From contig PWLN01000103.1 of NCBI GenBank assembly GCA_003559375.1, positions 1 to 41,329 of the forward strand: DNA of 41,329 bases, written 5' to 3'. The position numbers and the translations under genes are program-made. Below, piece by piece: positions 1 through 9,125 of this stretch; positions within the stretch are counted from its first letter, which is position 1, and every line of letters starts with the position of its first letter. The notes beneath the pieces are model-generated. The model was not told the DNA's origin, ran no database searches, and saw only the letters and a program-made list of their open reading frames with translations. The DNA is from Balneolaceae bacterium (GTDB lineage: Bacteria > Bacteroidota > Rhodothermia > Balneolales > Balneolaceae).

Positions 1-815
1 ATAAGCCATGGCACCAGAGAAGCATTTTCAACAGGATCCCATGCCCAGTATCCTCCAAATGAAAGTGTTTCGTAAGCCCAGTATCCTCCGAGAAAGATGG
101 CCGTCAAGAGTGAAAGATTCGCAGCCAATGTCCAGGGTAGTGCTGGACGTATCCACTCATGGTACCTTTTTGTCCAAAGAGATGCGATTGCGAACGCAAA
201 AGGGACGGTCATCATTGCGAAGCCAACAAAAATTATGGGCGGATGAATCATCATCCATGGGCTTTTCAAAAGATCGTTCAATCCTGTACCATCAGCCGGC
301 ACAAAATCGGGATTTGCCTGTATAAACGGTGCACCTGCCATCTCCTGGGCAATAGTCCGGAAAGGTGTGGCGCCTACTTGTGTGAAATTGAGATCCCAGC
401 CCACAACCATCGAAAGCAGAAAAAACTGGGTGAGTGCCATCACAAACATTACAGGCGCTTTGTATGGTTTGCGTGTCCAGGCAATCAGTCCCAGGCCAAC
501 CAGGAAGCCACAAAAAATCCATAACATAAAGCTTCCCTCCTGTCCGCCGTAGAATGCTGAAAAGAGATACTTTGTTTCCAGATCAAGGCTGGTGTAGTTC
601 CATACATAATAGTATTGAAACTGATGTGTCATGATAAGGTATATCAGAGCTGATGAGGAAGCGAGAACCAACAGCCCTTTCAATCCCCAGATCCAGTTAC
701 CGATCTTTTCAATGGATTTATCCTCTTTTACCGTTGCCCATGCGTAAAAAAGCATGGCGGCGAGAGAGGCTACAAATGCGCCGCTTAGAAGAAGATTACC
801 GAAAAATGATACCAT
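1..815 (-). CDS. ccmF: Cytochrome c maturation heme lyase CcmF, N-terminal part, truncated by the window edge
   Basis: Translated by hand from ATG at 815-813: MVSFFGNLLLSGAFVASLAAMLFYAW..., with the WWD-type signature GGYWAYETLSFGGYWAWDPVENASLVPWL near the edge. Directly downstream of ccmE. Not in the ORF track because it has no stop inside the window. Confidence 0.93.
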   Translation of the reverse strand, partial: MVSFFGNLLLSGAFVASLAAMLFYAWATVKEDKSIEKIGNWIWGLKGLLVLASSSALIYLIMTHQFQYYYVWNYTSLDLETKYLFSAFYGGQEGSFMLWIFCGFLVGLGLIAWTRKPYKAPVMFVMALTQFFLLSMVVGWDLNFTQVGATPFRTIAQEMAGAPFIQANPDFVPADGTGLNDLLKSPWMMIHPPIIFVGFAMMTVPFAFAIASLWTKRYHEWIRPALPWTLAANLSLLTAIFLGGYWAYETLSFGGYWAWDPVENASLVPWL

Positions 816-821
816 AACTAA

Positions 822-1217
822 TTAACTTCCAGCTGTGTTTAACAGTTCAAGCTCGCTTGGATCATTATATTTTGACGGACATTTCATCAGCATTTCACTG
901 GCATGAAATATATTATTGCGCATCTCCCCAATCACTACTAATTGTGTTGCCTGCTCAAAATTGTTAGGCTTGGGCCTTGGGTAGACTACTCGTCTTATAT
1001 TACCGTCCTGGTCTTTCATATGAAATGAAAACAGCATTGTGTCTCTTGAAAATCCGTGTTCGAGTGTACTTTCCCATGTTCCAATTACATGAGACGTGGA
1101 TCGGTCAGCGGCTTCTTCAAAATTGACGTATGTACTGATACTGTTTCCAAAATTATACATCAGCATAGAGGTAAAAAATACAATTGCAAAAACCCCAACA
1201 ATGAGCTTAGGTTTCAT
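822..1217 (-). CDS. ccmE: Cytochrome c maturation heme chaperone CcmE, Cys-type (CxxxY)
   Basis: 131 aa, N-terminal TM segment, small OB-fold-like domain, C-terminal LMKCPSKYN motif. Start overlaps the upstream stop (ATGA). Lies between ccmC/ccmD and ccmF. Confidence 0.85.
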   Translation of the reverse strand: MKPKLIVGVFAIVFFTSMLMYNFGNSISTYVNFEEAADRSTSHVIGTWESTLEHGFSRDTMLFSFHMKDQDGNIRRVVYPRPKPNNFEQATQLVVIGEMRNNIFHASEMLMKCPSKYNDPSELELLNTAGS

Positions 1218-1468
1218 TTTTCTTCATCTTTTATTGTTTTTTCAAGTTTAGTAAGGTTTCTGTCAATTTTAATCATATAAAAAAGAAGCACAAACCAAAT
1301 GATCAAGCTTACACCAAGCACAACAAAAATGAGATCATTTGATGCCATCATCTGTACAAAATAAGATGATTGTTCAATGCCCTCAAGCCCCTCCCAACGA
1401 TCGGAGTAACTTTTTGTTAAAGTATCAACGGCCACTGAGGCTGTTTCTTGTCTTAAAGTGTTGGTCAT
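1214..1468 (-). CDS. CcmD-family small membrane protein
   Basis: ORF track gives 1214..1528, but the Met at 1468 forms an ATGA overlap with the ccmC stop (1465-1467), so it is the likelier start. Single TM segment followed by the basic tail MIKIDRNLTKLEKTIKDEEK. Confidence 0.7.
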   Translation of the reverse strand: MTNTLRQETASVAVDTLTKSYSDRWEGLEGIEQSSYFVQMMASNDLIFVVLGVSLIIWFVLLFYMIKIDRNLTKLEKTIKDEEK

Positions 1469-2172
1469 AGATTGCCGGAAACTTGAAGTTTCAACCTTTT
1501 GTAACGCTTTACGATATCCATCATCCAAATCGCAAGCCCTATAAAACCGATTACTGCCGGATAAAAAATCAACCTCAATTCCGGAGCTGTAATATCACTG
1601 AATGCGGGATTTCCCTCAGCACCGGGATGCAGGCTTGGGAGCTGGCGTGGTATAATATAAAGTAAAAAAGGGATGGTTGTTACACCAAAAATGTTATAAA
1701 CAGCTGCAATTTTTGCCCTTTTTATAGGATCATTAAATGCAGTGCGTAATATAAAATAGGCTACAAATATCAGCATAGCCAGTGCGGAGAGGTTCATTCT
1801 CGGTTCAGAAAAAGTCCACCATGTTCCCCATGTAAAACGCGCCCATAAAGATCCTGTAAGCAGTCCGCAAATTCCAAAAACAAGCCCAACAGCTGTTGCA
1901 GTCTCCGCTTTTAAATCCCAGTCCAGTTTTTCATCATTCAGATATCGAATACTGTAGTAAAATGCCATCACAAAAGCTACCATCATGGTAAACCACATTG
2001 GCACATGAAGAAACAGATTCCGGGCAGATTCTTCAAGTATAGGAATATTGGGAATTCTGATCAGAAAACCGGCCGAGATTACTACCGTCATCCAGATCGC
2101 AACAATATATTTCCAGGGCTTCAAAATAAACTGCAATAAAATGGGGTTTCTAACAGAATTTAAAGATAACAA
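1465..2172 (-). CDS. ccmC: Cytochrome c biogenesis heme exporter subunit CcmC
   Basis: 235 aa multi-TM protein with the Trp-rich motif TWGTWWTFSEPRMNLSAL and conserved His segments. First gene of the ccmC-D-E-F string. Confidence 0.88.
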   Translation of the reverse strand: MLSLNSVRNPILLQFILKPWKYIVAIWMTVVISAGFLIRIPNIPILEESARNLFLHVPMWFTMMVAFVMAFYYSIRYLNDEKLDWDLKAETATAVGLVFGICGLLTGSLWARFTWGTWWTFSEPRMNLSALAMLIFVAYFILRTAFNDPIKRAKIAAVYNIFGVTTIPFLLYIIPRQLPSLHPGAEGNPAFSDITAPELRLIFYPAVIGFIGLAIWMMDIVKRYKRLKLQVSGNL

Positions 2173-2287
2173 GAATGAATCACTTTTTTATGAAATGATT
2201 ATGAACGCAGATTCATTATGTTGTATGTACTTTAAGAGCTTTAGTATTTTAATTTTGGTTATGCGATGTTTTGAAATGATAGTTAAT

Positions 2288-2320
2288 GGACAATAGACAA
2301 TAGACAATAGACAATGGACT
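2288..2320. repeat. Heptamer tandem repeat (GGACAAT/AGACAAT)n
   Basis: ggacaat-agacaat-agacaat-agacaat-ggact, 7-bp period. Confidence 0.95.
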
Positions 2321-2352
2321 TCGATGGCGCAAGCGTCTCGTTTATCCCCACG

Positions 2353-2412
2353 GGGCTTGTGCCTGCAGGGCTTATGCCTGTGGGGTTTGTGTGCTTTGGA
2401 CTTGTATCACCC
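2353..2412. repeat. 15-bp tandem repeat, about 4 degenerate copies
   Basis: gggcttgtgcctgca / gggcttatgcctgtg / gggtttgtgtgcttt / ggacttgtatcaccc. Confidence 0.85.
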
Positions 2413-2414
2413 TA

Positions 2415-2449
2415 AACTTATAACTAAGAACTAAAAACTCAGAACTCAA
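2415..2449. repeat. Heptamer tandem repeat (AACTNAN)5
   Basis: aacttat-aactaag-aactaaa-aactcag-aactcaa. Confidence 0.9.
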
Positions 2450-2465
2450 CACACGTTTTTCTTAA

Positions 2466-2984
2466 ATGTCTGACAAGTCGTTTACTATTCATCCTGAAAT
2501 CACACATCATTTTTGGTGGTTTGTTATCGGAATCTTTCTAATCCCCCTGCTCGGGGCAGGAATCTACATCATATACAGAAAATATCACGAAATAAGATCA
2601 AACACGTATATTTTCACCGACCGCCAAATTATCTGCAAAAATCAAAAATTCACTGATACCATTGATCTTGCCGACATTAGAGGCATTGATTTAGCTCAGC
2701 GCTGGATTGATATAAAGTTTGATATCGGTACATTAACTCTCAGAACAAATGGCCGTTCTCTCGGGATGTTCGGCATAAAAAACCCTGAAACAATATCAGG
2801 TATGATCATGTCGGCCGCAGAGGCTGAGCGCCTCCGTCTTTCGCAGCCTCAAATCTCAAAAAGAACCGACCCTGAAAGATCTGCAGGCACGCTTGACCGG
2901 CTCGATTATCTGACCGGGCTTTGGCAACAAGGCCTCATCTCCGATGAAGACTTCCTTAAAGAGCGTAAATATTTTGAGGATTAA
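2466..2984 (+). CDS. Membrane-anchored PH-like domain protein with C-terminal SHOCT motif
   Basis: 172 aa, one hydrophobic segment, bacterial PH-like middle region, C-terminal LDRLDYLTGLWQQGLISDEDFLKERKYFED, typical of SHOCT. Confidence 0.7.
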   Translation: MSDKSFTIHPEITHHFWWFVIGIFLIPLLGAGIYIIYRKYHEIRSNTYIFTDRQIICKNQKFTDTIDLADIRGIDLAQRWIDIKFDIGTLTLRTNGRSLGMFGIKNPETISGMIMSAAEAERLRLSQPQISKRTDPERSAGTLDRLDYLTGLWQQGLISDEDFLKERKYFED

Positions 2985-3146
2985 TATGATTACCTTCGGG
3001 ATCAGAGTTTGAGTGTAATCTCAAGTGGAATTGTTGAACTGTATATTTCTGATAATGTATTTCTCAACGGTTTAATGTTCCATATCACCAATTAGCATAG
3101 TGTCCTTTTTCAAAACGCAAAAAGCATAAATCTTTAGTTTAACTCC

Positions 3147-3584
3147 ATGGAAAAACATTTTTTCTTGTTAGCTGCCATATTTATAATCATCTTATTAACA
3201 AATACCGGCATTTTACAGGCTCAGGGATTTCATACTGTGAACAACACCCTGCTGCTGGAAACAACTTCTGCATGGAACGGTGATAAGATTAATTATCCCG
3301 AAGGGGAAGCTAAAATTACTGTACTGAAAATCGAGATTGAGCCTGGTGTGGAAACCGGCTGGCATTATCATCCAGTACCCTCATTTGCCTATATTCTGCA
3401 AGGAAAACTTGAAATTAGCCTTGAAGATGGCAGCAAAATTACTGCTTCGGCAGGTGAAGCGGTCGCAGAGGTCACCAACAGGATCCATAATGGGAAAAAT
3501 ATCGGAGATGACACTTTGATACTTGTTGTATTTTATACGGGAATTGATGGGAGCCAACTTACTATTCTTCAAGAAGGTGAGTAA
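3147..3584 (+). CDS. Secreted cupin-domain protein
   Basis: Signal peptide MEKHFFLLAAIFIIILLTNTGILQAQG, then cupin motifs EPGVETGWHYHPVPSFAYILQGKLEISLEDG and AGEAVAEVTNRIHNGKN. Confidence 0.85.
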   Translation: MEKHFFLLAAIFIIILLTNTGILQAQGFHTVNNTLLLETTSAWNGDKINYPEGEAKITVLKIEIEPGVETGWHYHPVPSFAYILQGKLEISLEDGSKITASAGEAVAEVTNRIHNGKNIGDDTLILVVFYTGIDGSQLTILQEGE

Positions 3585-3668
3585 TACTATTTCAATCGAA
3601 AAAAAATGGCAGTGAAATCAGCCCCCTGAGGAATGATTAACTTTTTCGGAAATACATCAAAACAGTAA

Positions 3669-3687
3669 CTCGGGTCGCTGACCCGAG
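3669..3687. terminator. Perfect hairpin between convergent genes (possible bidirectional terminator)
   Basis: CTCGGGTC-gct-GACCCGAG, 8-bp perfect stem between the convergent ends at 3584 (+) and 3796 (-). No clear U-tract. Confidence 0.45.
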
Positions 3688-3795
3688 AGCACAATATTTC
3701 GCTATAAAAATAAATACCCATCATGAGACCGAATACTTGTGTGCAATAATCAGCCGGATTGCACCCACTTCGGGAATTACTCCTATTAGTAAGAT

Positions 3796-5085
3796 TTAAA
3801 GATGTGGCCCCAGCATTTGAGTAATCCATCCCAGCATCTTCTGATAAACTGGCCTGTTCTCTAACATATCAAGGGTATAAGGCCTCGATTGAACCAAATC
3901 TTTTTCAAAATACCGTATTCTTTTTTCGGCAAATTCCCTGCTGAGAATGTTGAGATTGGTTTCATCGTTTATTCGGAACGACCGGTTATCAAAATTTGCA
4001 GACCCAATGCTTACAAACTTATCATCAACAATAAGAAGTTTAGAGTGGTACATTGCCGGTTGATACTCATAAATTTCTACTCCTGCTTTGAGTAAGTTAT
4101 ACCACCGGTTTTTTGAAGCATATCTGAAATAAGCCTGATCAATATTTTCACCCGGTAATATGATCTGAACGTTTACTCCTCTGTAAGCAGCATCGGCTAA
4201 TGCATCAAGCATATCGTGATCCGGAAAAAAGTAAGCTGTGTTGAGTCTAATGGATTCTCTGGCTGATGAAATCGCATAAAGAAACATTTTGCGAATCATC
4301 TTCTGCCCTTCGCGGGGATGGCTGGTGGTTACCTGTGCCCTGTTATTTCCTGTTGCTTCAAGTTCCGGGTAAAAATAGGAATTGGTCAGAAGCTTACCGG
4401 TGGCTGTAACCCAGTTTTCAGAAAATGCACGCTGCAATTCGTTCACCACCGGCCCGGTGATTTTGTAATGATAGTCGCGGAATCCTCCCTCCTCCAATGG
4501 AATTCTCCAATCATCGCCCATATTTACACCGCCCGTAAAAGCTATTTTACCATCTATCACCATCAGTTTACGATGGGTTCTGTGGTTAAACCGTGAAAGC
4601 TGAAACCATGCCGGGCTTCTCCATCTTATCAGATTAACTCCGGCATCCTTCATTATTCTTAACTGATCGCCATTAGAACTTCTTGATCCTACAAAATCCA
4701 TTAAAAAATAAACTTCCACTCCCCTTCTTGCCGCTGCCGCCAATTCTTCAGCTATCGGATTACCGGCTTCCGTGCCCCAGAAATTGTACGTCTCTTTTGT
4801 TATTGAATACCTGGCACCTCTGATTGAATTGAGTAAGGATTCAAATATCAACTCACCATCATCAAGAATCTCTACTTGATTTCCATCTGTCCAGTTTCTC
4901 CCGATCAGAAGGCCAGATTCCCTTAAAAACCCGGGTTCATCTACCCGATATTCAGCAACAATTGGCTGAGTTACCCTCATTTCTTTTGGTGTTGCATTGA
5001 AATACAACAAACTACCAATTATAAAGATAATGAGCAGTGTCACAATGCCTGCCGGTATATGCCATACGTTAAGTTGAAGTTTCAT
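3796..5085 (-). CDS. Phospholipase D-like / cardiolipin synthase family protein
   Basis: 429 aa, N-terminal TM, two HKD motifs: HRTHRKLMVIDGKIAFTGG and YHSKLLIVDDKFVSIGSANFDNRSF. Confidence 0.9.
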   Translation of the reverse strand: MKLQLNVWHIPAGIVTLLIIFIIGSLLYFNATPKEMRVTQPIVAEYRVDEPGFLRESGLLIGRNWTDGNQVEILDDGELIFESLLNSIRGARYSITKETYNFWGTEAGNPIAEELAAAARRGVEVYFLMDFVGSRSSNGDQLRIMKDAGVNLIRWRSPAWFQLSRFNHRTHRKLMVIDGKIAFTGGVNMGDDWRIPLEEGGFRDYHYKITGPVVNELQRAFSENWVTATGKLLTNSYFYPELEATGNNRAQVTTSHPREGQKMIRKMFLYAISSARESIRLNTAYFFPDHDMLDALADAAYRGVNVQIILPGENIDQAYFRYASKNRWYNLLKAGVEIYEYQPAMYHSKLLIVDDKFVSIGSANFDNRSFRINDETNLNILSREFAEKRIRYFEKDLVQSRPYTLDMLENRPVYQKMLGWITQMLGPHL

Positions 5086-5184
5086 ATAAAAATTTAGTAG
5101 CGATCAATGAAGTTAACAGGACACCATTCTGTATAAATATGATTTCCTGAAAGTACAGTTAACGTAAGCCGGGAGGTGAATCGT

Positions 5185-5480
5185 TTACCGGCAAGTAACA
5201 TGTTGGAGTACATCACTTGCCCAATCAACGTATTCTGGCCTTTCTATGAATTGATAAGCTGCAAACATGCGAAGTCCCATAATTTTCCCCGCATTTAACA
5301 TTTCTACATAATGGCTAAGTAAATTTTTGAATTCGGTTTCTGTAGCCATCTTCAACTTCATCGTAAAAATCGTTGAGATACATTCCCATAATGCCGCTAT
5401 GTTCTTTCGATAGTTCTGCAATCCAACGGGCATGACGCAGCGACATTTCATGCGTCCAGCCCCATGCAGCGCGTTCAATT
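5185..5480 (-). pseudogene. Frameshifted gene fragment of unidentified family
   Basis: Two minus-strand frames give one plausible protein: LAKIERAAWGWTHEMSLRHARWIAELSKEHSGIMGMYLNDFYDEVED then ATETEFKNLLSHYVEMLNAGKIMGLRMFAAYQFIERPEYVDWASDVLQHVTCR. Removing one G near 5349 joins them. Confidence 0.6.
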
Positions 5481-5534
5481 TTAGCCAAAACATATGAATA
5501 AATAGTTGGCCGTCGTAATTAAAGAATTTCTAAC

Positions 5535-5834
5535 TCAAATAGAATCATTTAATGGCATTTCATATCCAAGTGATGCTAAATCAAGATTGGTCAAAAGAGC
5601 TGTAACATGATTACTCTCGGCAAATTTACCTGCGGTAAAATGTGCAATTTTTTCAGACAATTTTCTTTCAGCTGTTTCATGAATTCTATTTACAGGTAAG
5701 CAAAATCCTGCATTATGATCAACAAACAGGTATTTCTGAAGAAATGTAGTGCCTGTTTTATGATAACCCGCATGAATTAAAAGCCTTTTTTCCGGTTGAT
5801 TCATATCTGATTTGGCAGAAAGTTTTAAACCCAT
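5535..5834 (-). pseudogene. Truncated sulfotransferase (N-terminal fragment)
   Basis: PAPS-binding P-loop-like start LLIHAGYHKTGTTFLQKYLF, but the ORF ends after 99 aa, too short for a sulfotransferase domain. Confidence 0.65.
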
Positions 5835-5893
5835 AAATTAGCTATATTTCTGCGTGAGTTCTTCTGAATTTACAATAACATTGACTTTATTTA

Positions 5894-7021
5894 TTAGCCC
5901 TGGCACCAATATCCTGTTCTTTCAAGATCATATATATCATCCTCAATAAGCTGATAACTGTACAAAGATTTCAGGATAACAGCATCATAACCAGGTTTTG
6001 GCCGTTTATAAACAGGGAAATGTACTGAAGGAAGCATCCAGTTTATGATTGTTCCAATTTCATCCTGCCCCATCATTAAGCGTGGATATGTGCTTCCTGT
6101 TGTACGCAGATTCATCTCCTGGGCTTTCTGAACTCCATTTTTATCAGGCCTGAATTGTATGGAAAGCGGGCCAAATCCACCTTCTTCTATAAAAGCTTCA
6201 GCAAAGCGGTTTGCAAGCTCTTCCAATTCTGGATGATGTACCCGCTGCAATTTTGTGACAGCCCCAAAATTGTGATGATTTTTCAAAACAAAGATTTCAC
6301 CTATGCTACCGTCCGGACTGATAGGAACATGACATGTGTGATGCGACACACCTGGTATTTCAGTAAACAACGGTTTTGGCCCTTCGAGAGATGTTAAATA
6401 ATTCCGTACATCATCAGGATTGCCAAGATATTCTTGTAACATATATTCATCCTGATCATAGAAATGTACTGCATCTTTCCAATCCCCTACAAAATACACC
6501 CCTTTTGAAGCGAAACCTTGAATTGGTTTAGCTATTACAGGATATCCGAAACTATTGATAAATTCTTCTAAATCATTGTTCTCGATCTGTTCCCTTTTTA
6601 TGATTGATTCTGCAAATGGTAACTGATACTTTTTGCAAAAAAGATAACTTTTCCATTTATCAAGTGCGCAGTCCACAGATTGCAGGCTGCCATAAGGTAA
6701 TTTCCCGGGTAGTGTGTTATCTTTAATTTTTAATAGTTTATTTGCATAGGTATCTGCATCTCTGGCACACAATATTAAATCCGGTTCGGTTTTTTTGATA
6801 ATTTCACACATGGTTTCCGGATATTCTTCTGATGCAGTCGGTGGCACAAGATAACACTCATCACAACGAAAATTATTTGCTGTTAATGAAATACTGTTTG
6901 TTCCTGTTATATGGACAAGATTACGCCGGTTAAACTCTGGAAATTCCAGTGCATCAAGAATATTCTGCCCGACCAAACTACCTACACTTGCAATTAAAAT
7001 TTTAATTTTATCCTGTGCCAC
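5894..7021 (-). CDS. ATP-grasp domain protein (carbamoyl-phosphate-synthase-like fold)
   Basis: 375 aa; KILIASVGSLVGQNILDALE N-terminus, DKWKSYLFCKKYQLPFAES, GYPVIAKPIQGFASKGVYFV, and AQEMNLRTTGS metal-binding end. Confidence 0.82.
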   Translation of the reverse strand: MAQDKIKILIASVGSLVGQNILDALEFPEFNRRNLVHITGTNSISLTANNFRCDECYLVPPTASEEYPETMCEIIKKTEPDLILCARDADTYANKLLKIKDNTLPGKLPYGSLQSVDCALDKWKSYLFCKKYQLPFAESIIKREQIENNDLEEFINSFGYPVIAKPIQGFASKGVYFVGDWKDAVHFYDQDEYMLQEYLGNPDDVRNYLTSLEGPKPLFTEIPGVSHHTCHVPISPDGSIGEIFVLKNHHNFGAVTKLQRVHHPELEELANRFAEAFIEEGGFGPLSIQFRPDKNGVQKAQEMNLRTTGSTYPRLMMGQDEIGTIINWMLPSVHFPVYKRPKPGYDAVILKSLYSYQLIEDDIYDLERTGYWCQG

Positions 7022-7071
7022 TTAATTTTGAATAATAGTATTCATGATTAGTAAGTTAATGTCCTCGACTT

Positions 7072-7782
7072 TCATATCTTTCTGACATCCATGGTTTTGT
7101 TTACCCAGGGAAAGCGGGTTTCATTACTCTTTTTACCGGTAAACCTGCATAATTCTTGAAAGGCATTTTTTTCTGCAACATTGAGTACCAAAAGATCATT
7201 TGGCCGATTTCTGAAATAATTTTTAACACATCGGTTATGGCTGATATATCTTTCTTTCATCAGTTCTCTGTCATATGGGTCAACATCGGGTTCAAGGCCA
7301 TTTAACTCCTGTATTTCCAAAGGCCTGCCTTTATATATATAGAACGCTTCTTTTAAATCCTCTCGTGTTGGAACTTGCCCATTCTTTCCATACATCATTG
7401 AGTGAAATCGGATTCGAGAATCAACCCATTGGTCTGGAGTATCACGAATAGTAAGAATAAACTTGCTGCCCGGAAATGCCTGGTCCAATGCAATGAACGT
7501 GAACGGATAACTGAAGGGAAAATCCTGAAAAAATTGTGCAGACCTGCAATAACGAATTAGCCTTCTGAAATCCCGCTTTGCCCAGTCATGCAACATCAGC
7601 TCTGCCTCCCTCTGGTTTCCAATCCTGAAACCAAGTTGGCGCATCGCCACTTTTAATGACGATGTTCCGGTTTTATTCATTCCTATACCGAAATATTTTG
7701 TTTTTCCATAACATGCAATGATGCCATTCAAATATTGGAGACGTTTTCTGATTCTGGCCGGAATGAAAGCCACTTTTCTCAT
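7072..7782 (-). CDS. Sulfotransferase family protein
   Basis: 236 aa; KYFGIGMNKTGTSSLKVAMRQLGFRIGNQ (5'-PSB loop) and PGSKFILTIRDTPDQWVDSRIRF (3'-PB region). Confidence 0.85.
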   Translation of the reverse strand: MRKVAFIPARIRKRLQYLNGIIACYGKTKYFGIGMNKTGTSSLKVAMRQLGFRIGNQREAELMLHDWAKRDFRRLIRYCRSAQFFQDFPFSYPFTFIALDQAFPGSKFILTIRDTPDQWVDSRIRFHSMMYGKNGQVPTREDLKEAFYIYKGRPLEIQELNGLEPDVDPYDRELMKERYISHNRCVKNYFRNRPNDLLVLNVAEKNAFQELCRFTGKKSNETRFPWVNKTMDVRKI

Positions 7783-7882
7783 ATTTCAGAAGATTATGTA
7801 CTGTTTTGTATAAAAAAATATCTACTAAAAATAATGAAATAAAATCCACTTTTTTAGGGAAAGCAGTGTCTTTCTACCTACT

Positions 7883-9043
7883 CTACTGATCTTTACTGAT
7901 TATTTCATCAATCTTCTCAGATACAACAGAAGGATCTTCGTTCACTTTTGTTGAACGATCTCTCCACCAGTTTGCCAAAAATGATCCTGAGATGTTCATC
8001 CATGGGCCAAAAACTGCTGGTGCAAGCCCCATAGTTGCAGCTCTTCCCATTTCTACCGCAATACCGGATGCGAGTCCTCCATTTTGCATTCCAACTTCCA
8101 AAGCGATTGTACGGCACGATCTTTCGTCCATACCTATCAGACGGCATCCCCAATAACCGAAAAAATAACCTGCTGCATTATGAATCATAGCAGCCAGAAC
8201 CAGTAATAATCCAATCGTAAGCAGGTTATCCCTGCCGGCAGCTGTTATTACGCCAATGATAATTACAATACCGGCCATCGATATCACAGGCATGGCATCA
8301 TGCAGCCACTGTGCTTTTCCGCGGAAAAGCCAGTTGAAAATCAAACCGGCTATGATTGGGAAAATGACCATTTTAAAAATGCTTACCATCATGGCATAAA
8401 AATCGATCGGTACAAATTGGCCTGCAAACAGCTGCATGAGAAATGGTGTGGTAAATGGAGCCAATAGTGTTGCCACAGCCGTGAGTGTAACTGATAGGGC
8501 CAGATTCCCTTTTGCAAGAAATGCCATCACATTGGATGCAACCCCGCTGGGCGATGACCCAATCAGCACCACACCGGCAGCGATTTCCGGTGGAAATCCG
8601 AATGAAATGGCCAGTGAAACCCCAACCAACGGCATAATGGAATACTGGCAGACCAATCCTACTCCAACTGCTTTCGGCATTTTTATTACTCCTGCAAAAT
8701 CCTTAAGGCTTAACGAGGTTCCCATACCAAACATAATGATCTGGATAAGGGGAACAATCAGCCGTTCAGTATTATAGCCCCTTACTTCGGTGATCATGGA
8801 TGGATAAAACATGGCCAGTGTTACAGAGGCAAACACTGATACTGTAAATGAAAAACCTTTCAGATTCGGAAATTTTCTTATCCCGATAGCCATCAACACA
8901 AAAAAACCAACCGCAAAAAAGCCGATTTCAGACCTGTAACCCAATAGAAACATCACAAAAATGGCAGGAATACACAAAATCGAAAGATTAAAACAAACCC
9001 TGTAAAACTTTTCCTTTAACTCCATTCTATATGTTTCATCCAA
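7883..9043 (-). CDS. Bile acid:sodium symporter (BASS) family transporter
   Basis: 386 aa multi-TM protein; GMGTSLSLKDFAGVIKMPKAVGVGLVCQYSIMPLVG and GSSPSGVASNVMAFLAKGNLALSVTLTAVATLLAPFTTPFL motifs. Confidence 0.88.
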   Translation of the reverse strand: MDETYRMELKEKFYRVCFNLSILCIPAIFVMFLLGYRSEIGFFAVGFFVLMAIGIRKFPNLKGFSFTVSVFASVTLAMFYPSMITEVRGYNTERLIVPLIQIIMFGMGTSLSLKDFAGVIKMPKAVGVGLVCQYSIMPLVGVSLAISFGFPPEIAAGVVLIGSSPSGVASNVMAFLAKGNLALSVTLTAVATLLAPFTTPFLMQLFAGQFVPIDFYAMMVSIFKMVIFPIIAGLIFNWLFRGKAQWLHDAMPVISMAGIVIIIGVITAAGRDNLLTIGLLLVLAAMIHNAAGYFFGYWGCRLIGMDERSCRTIALEVGMQNGGLASGIAVEMGRAATMGLAPAVFGPWMNISGSFLANWWRDRSTKVNEDPSVVSEKIDEIISKDQ

Positions 9044-9079
9044 TATTTTTCAACTTCAAAAATCCACCATCAAACATCT

Positions 9080-9107
9080 CCATTGTCCATCGTCCATTGT
9101 CCATTGT
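9080..9107. repeat. Heptamer tandem repeat (CCATTGT)4
   Basis: ccattgt-ccatcgt-ccattgt-ccattgt. Confidence 0.95.
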
Positions 9108-9125
9108 CTATAGACTCTAAACCAA

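Noticed and set aside
159-524. 121-aa plus-strand ORF and neighbours at the left edge
   Set aside because: Antisense to ccmF, which is clear on the minus strand from 815.
8436-8777. 113-aa plus-strand ORF
   Set aside because: Antisense shadow of the BASS transporter gene.
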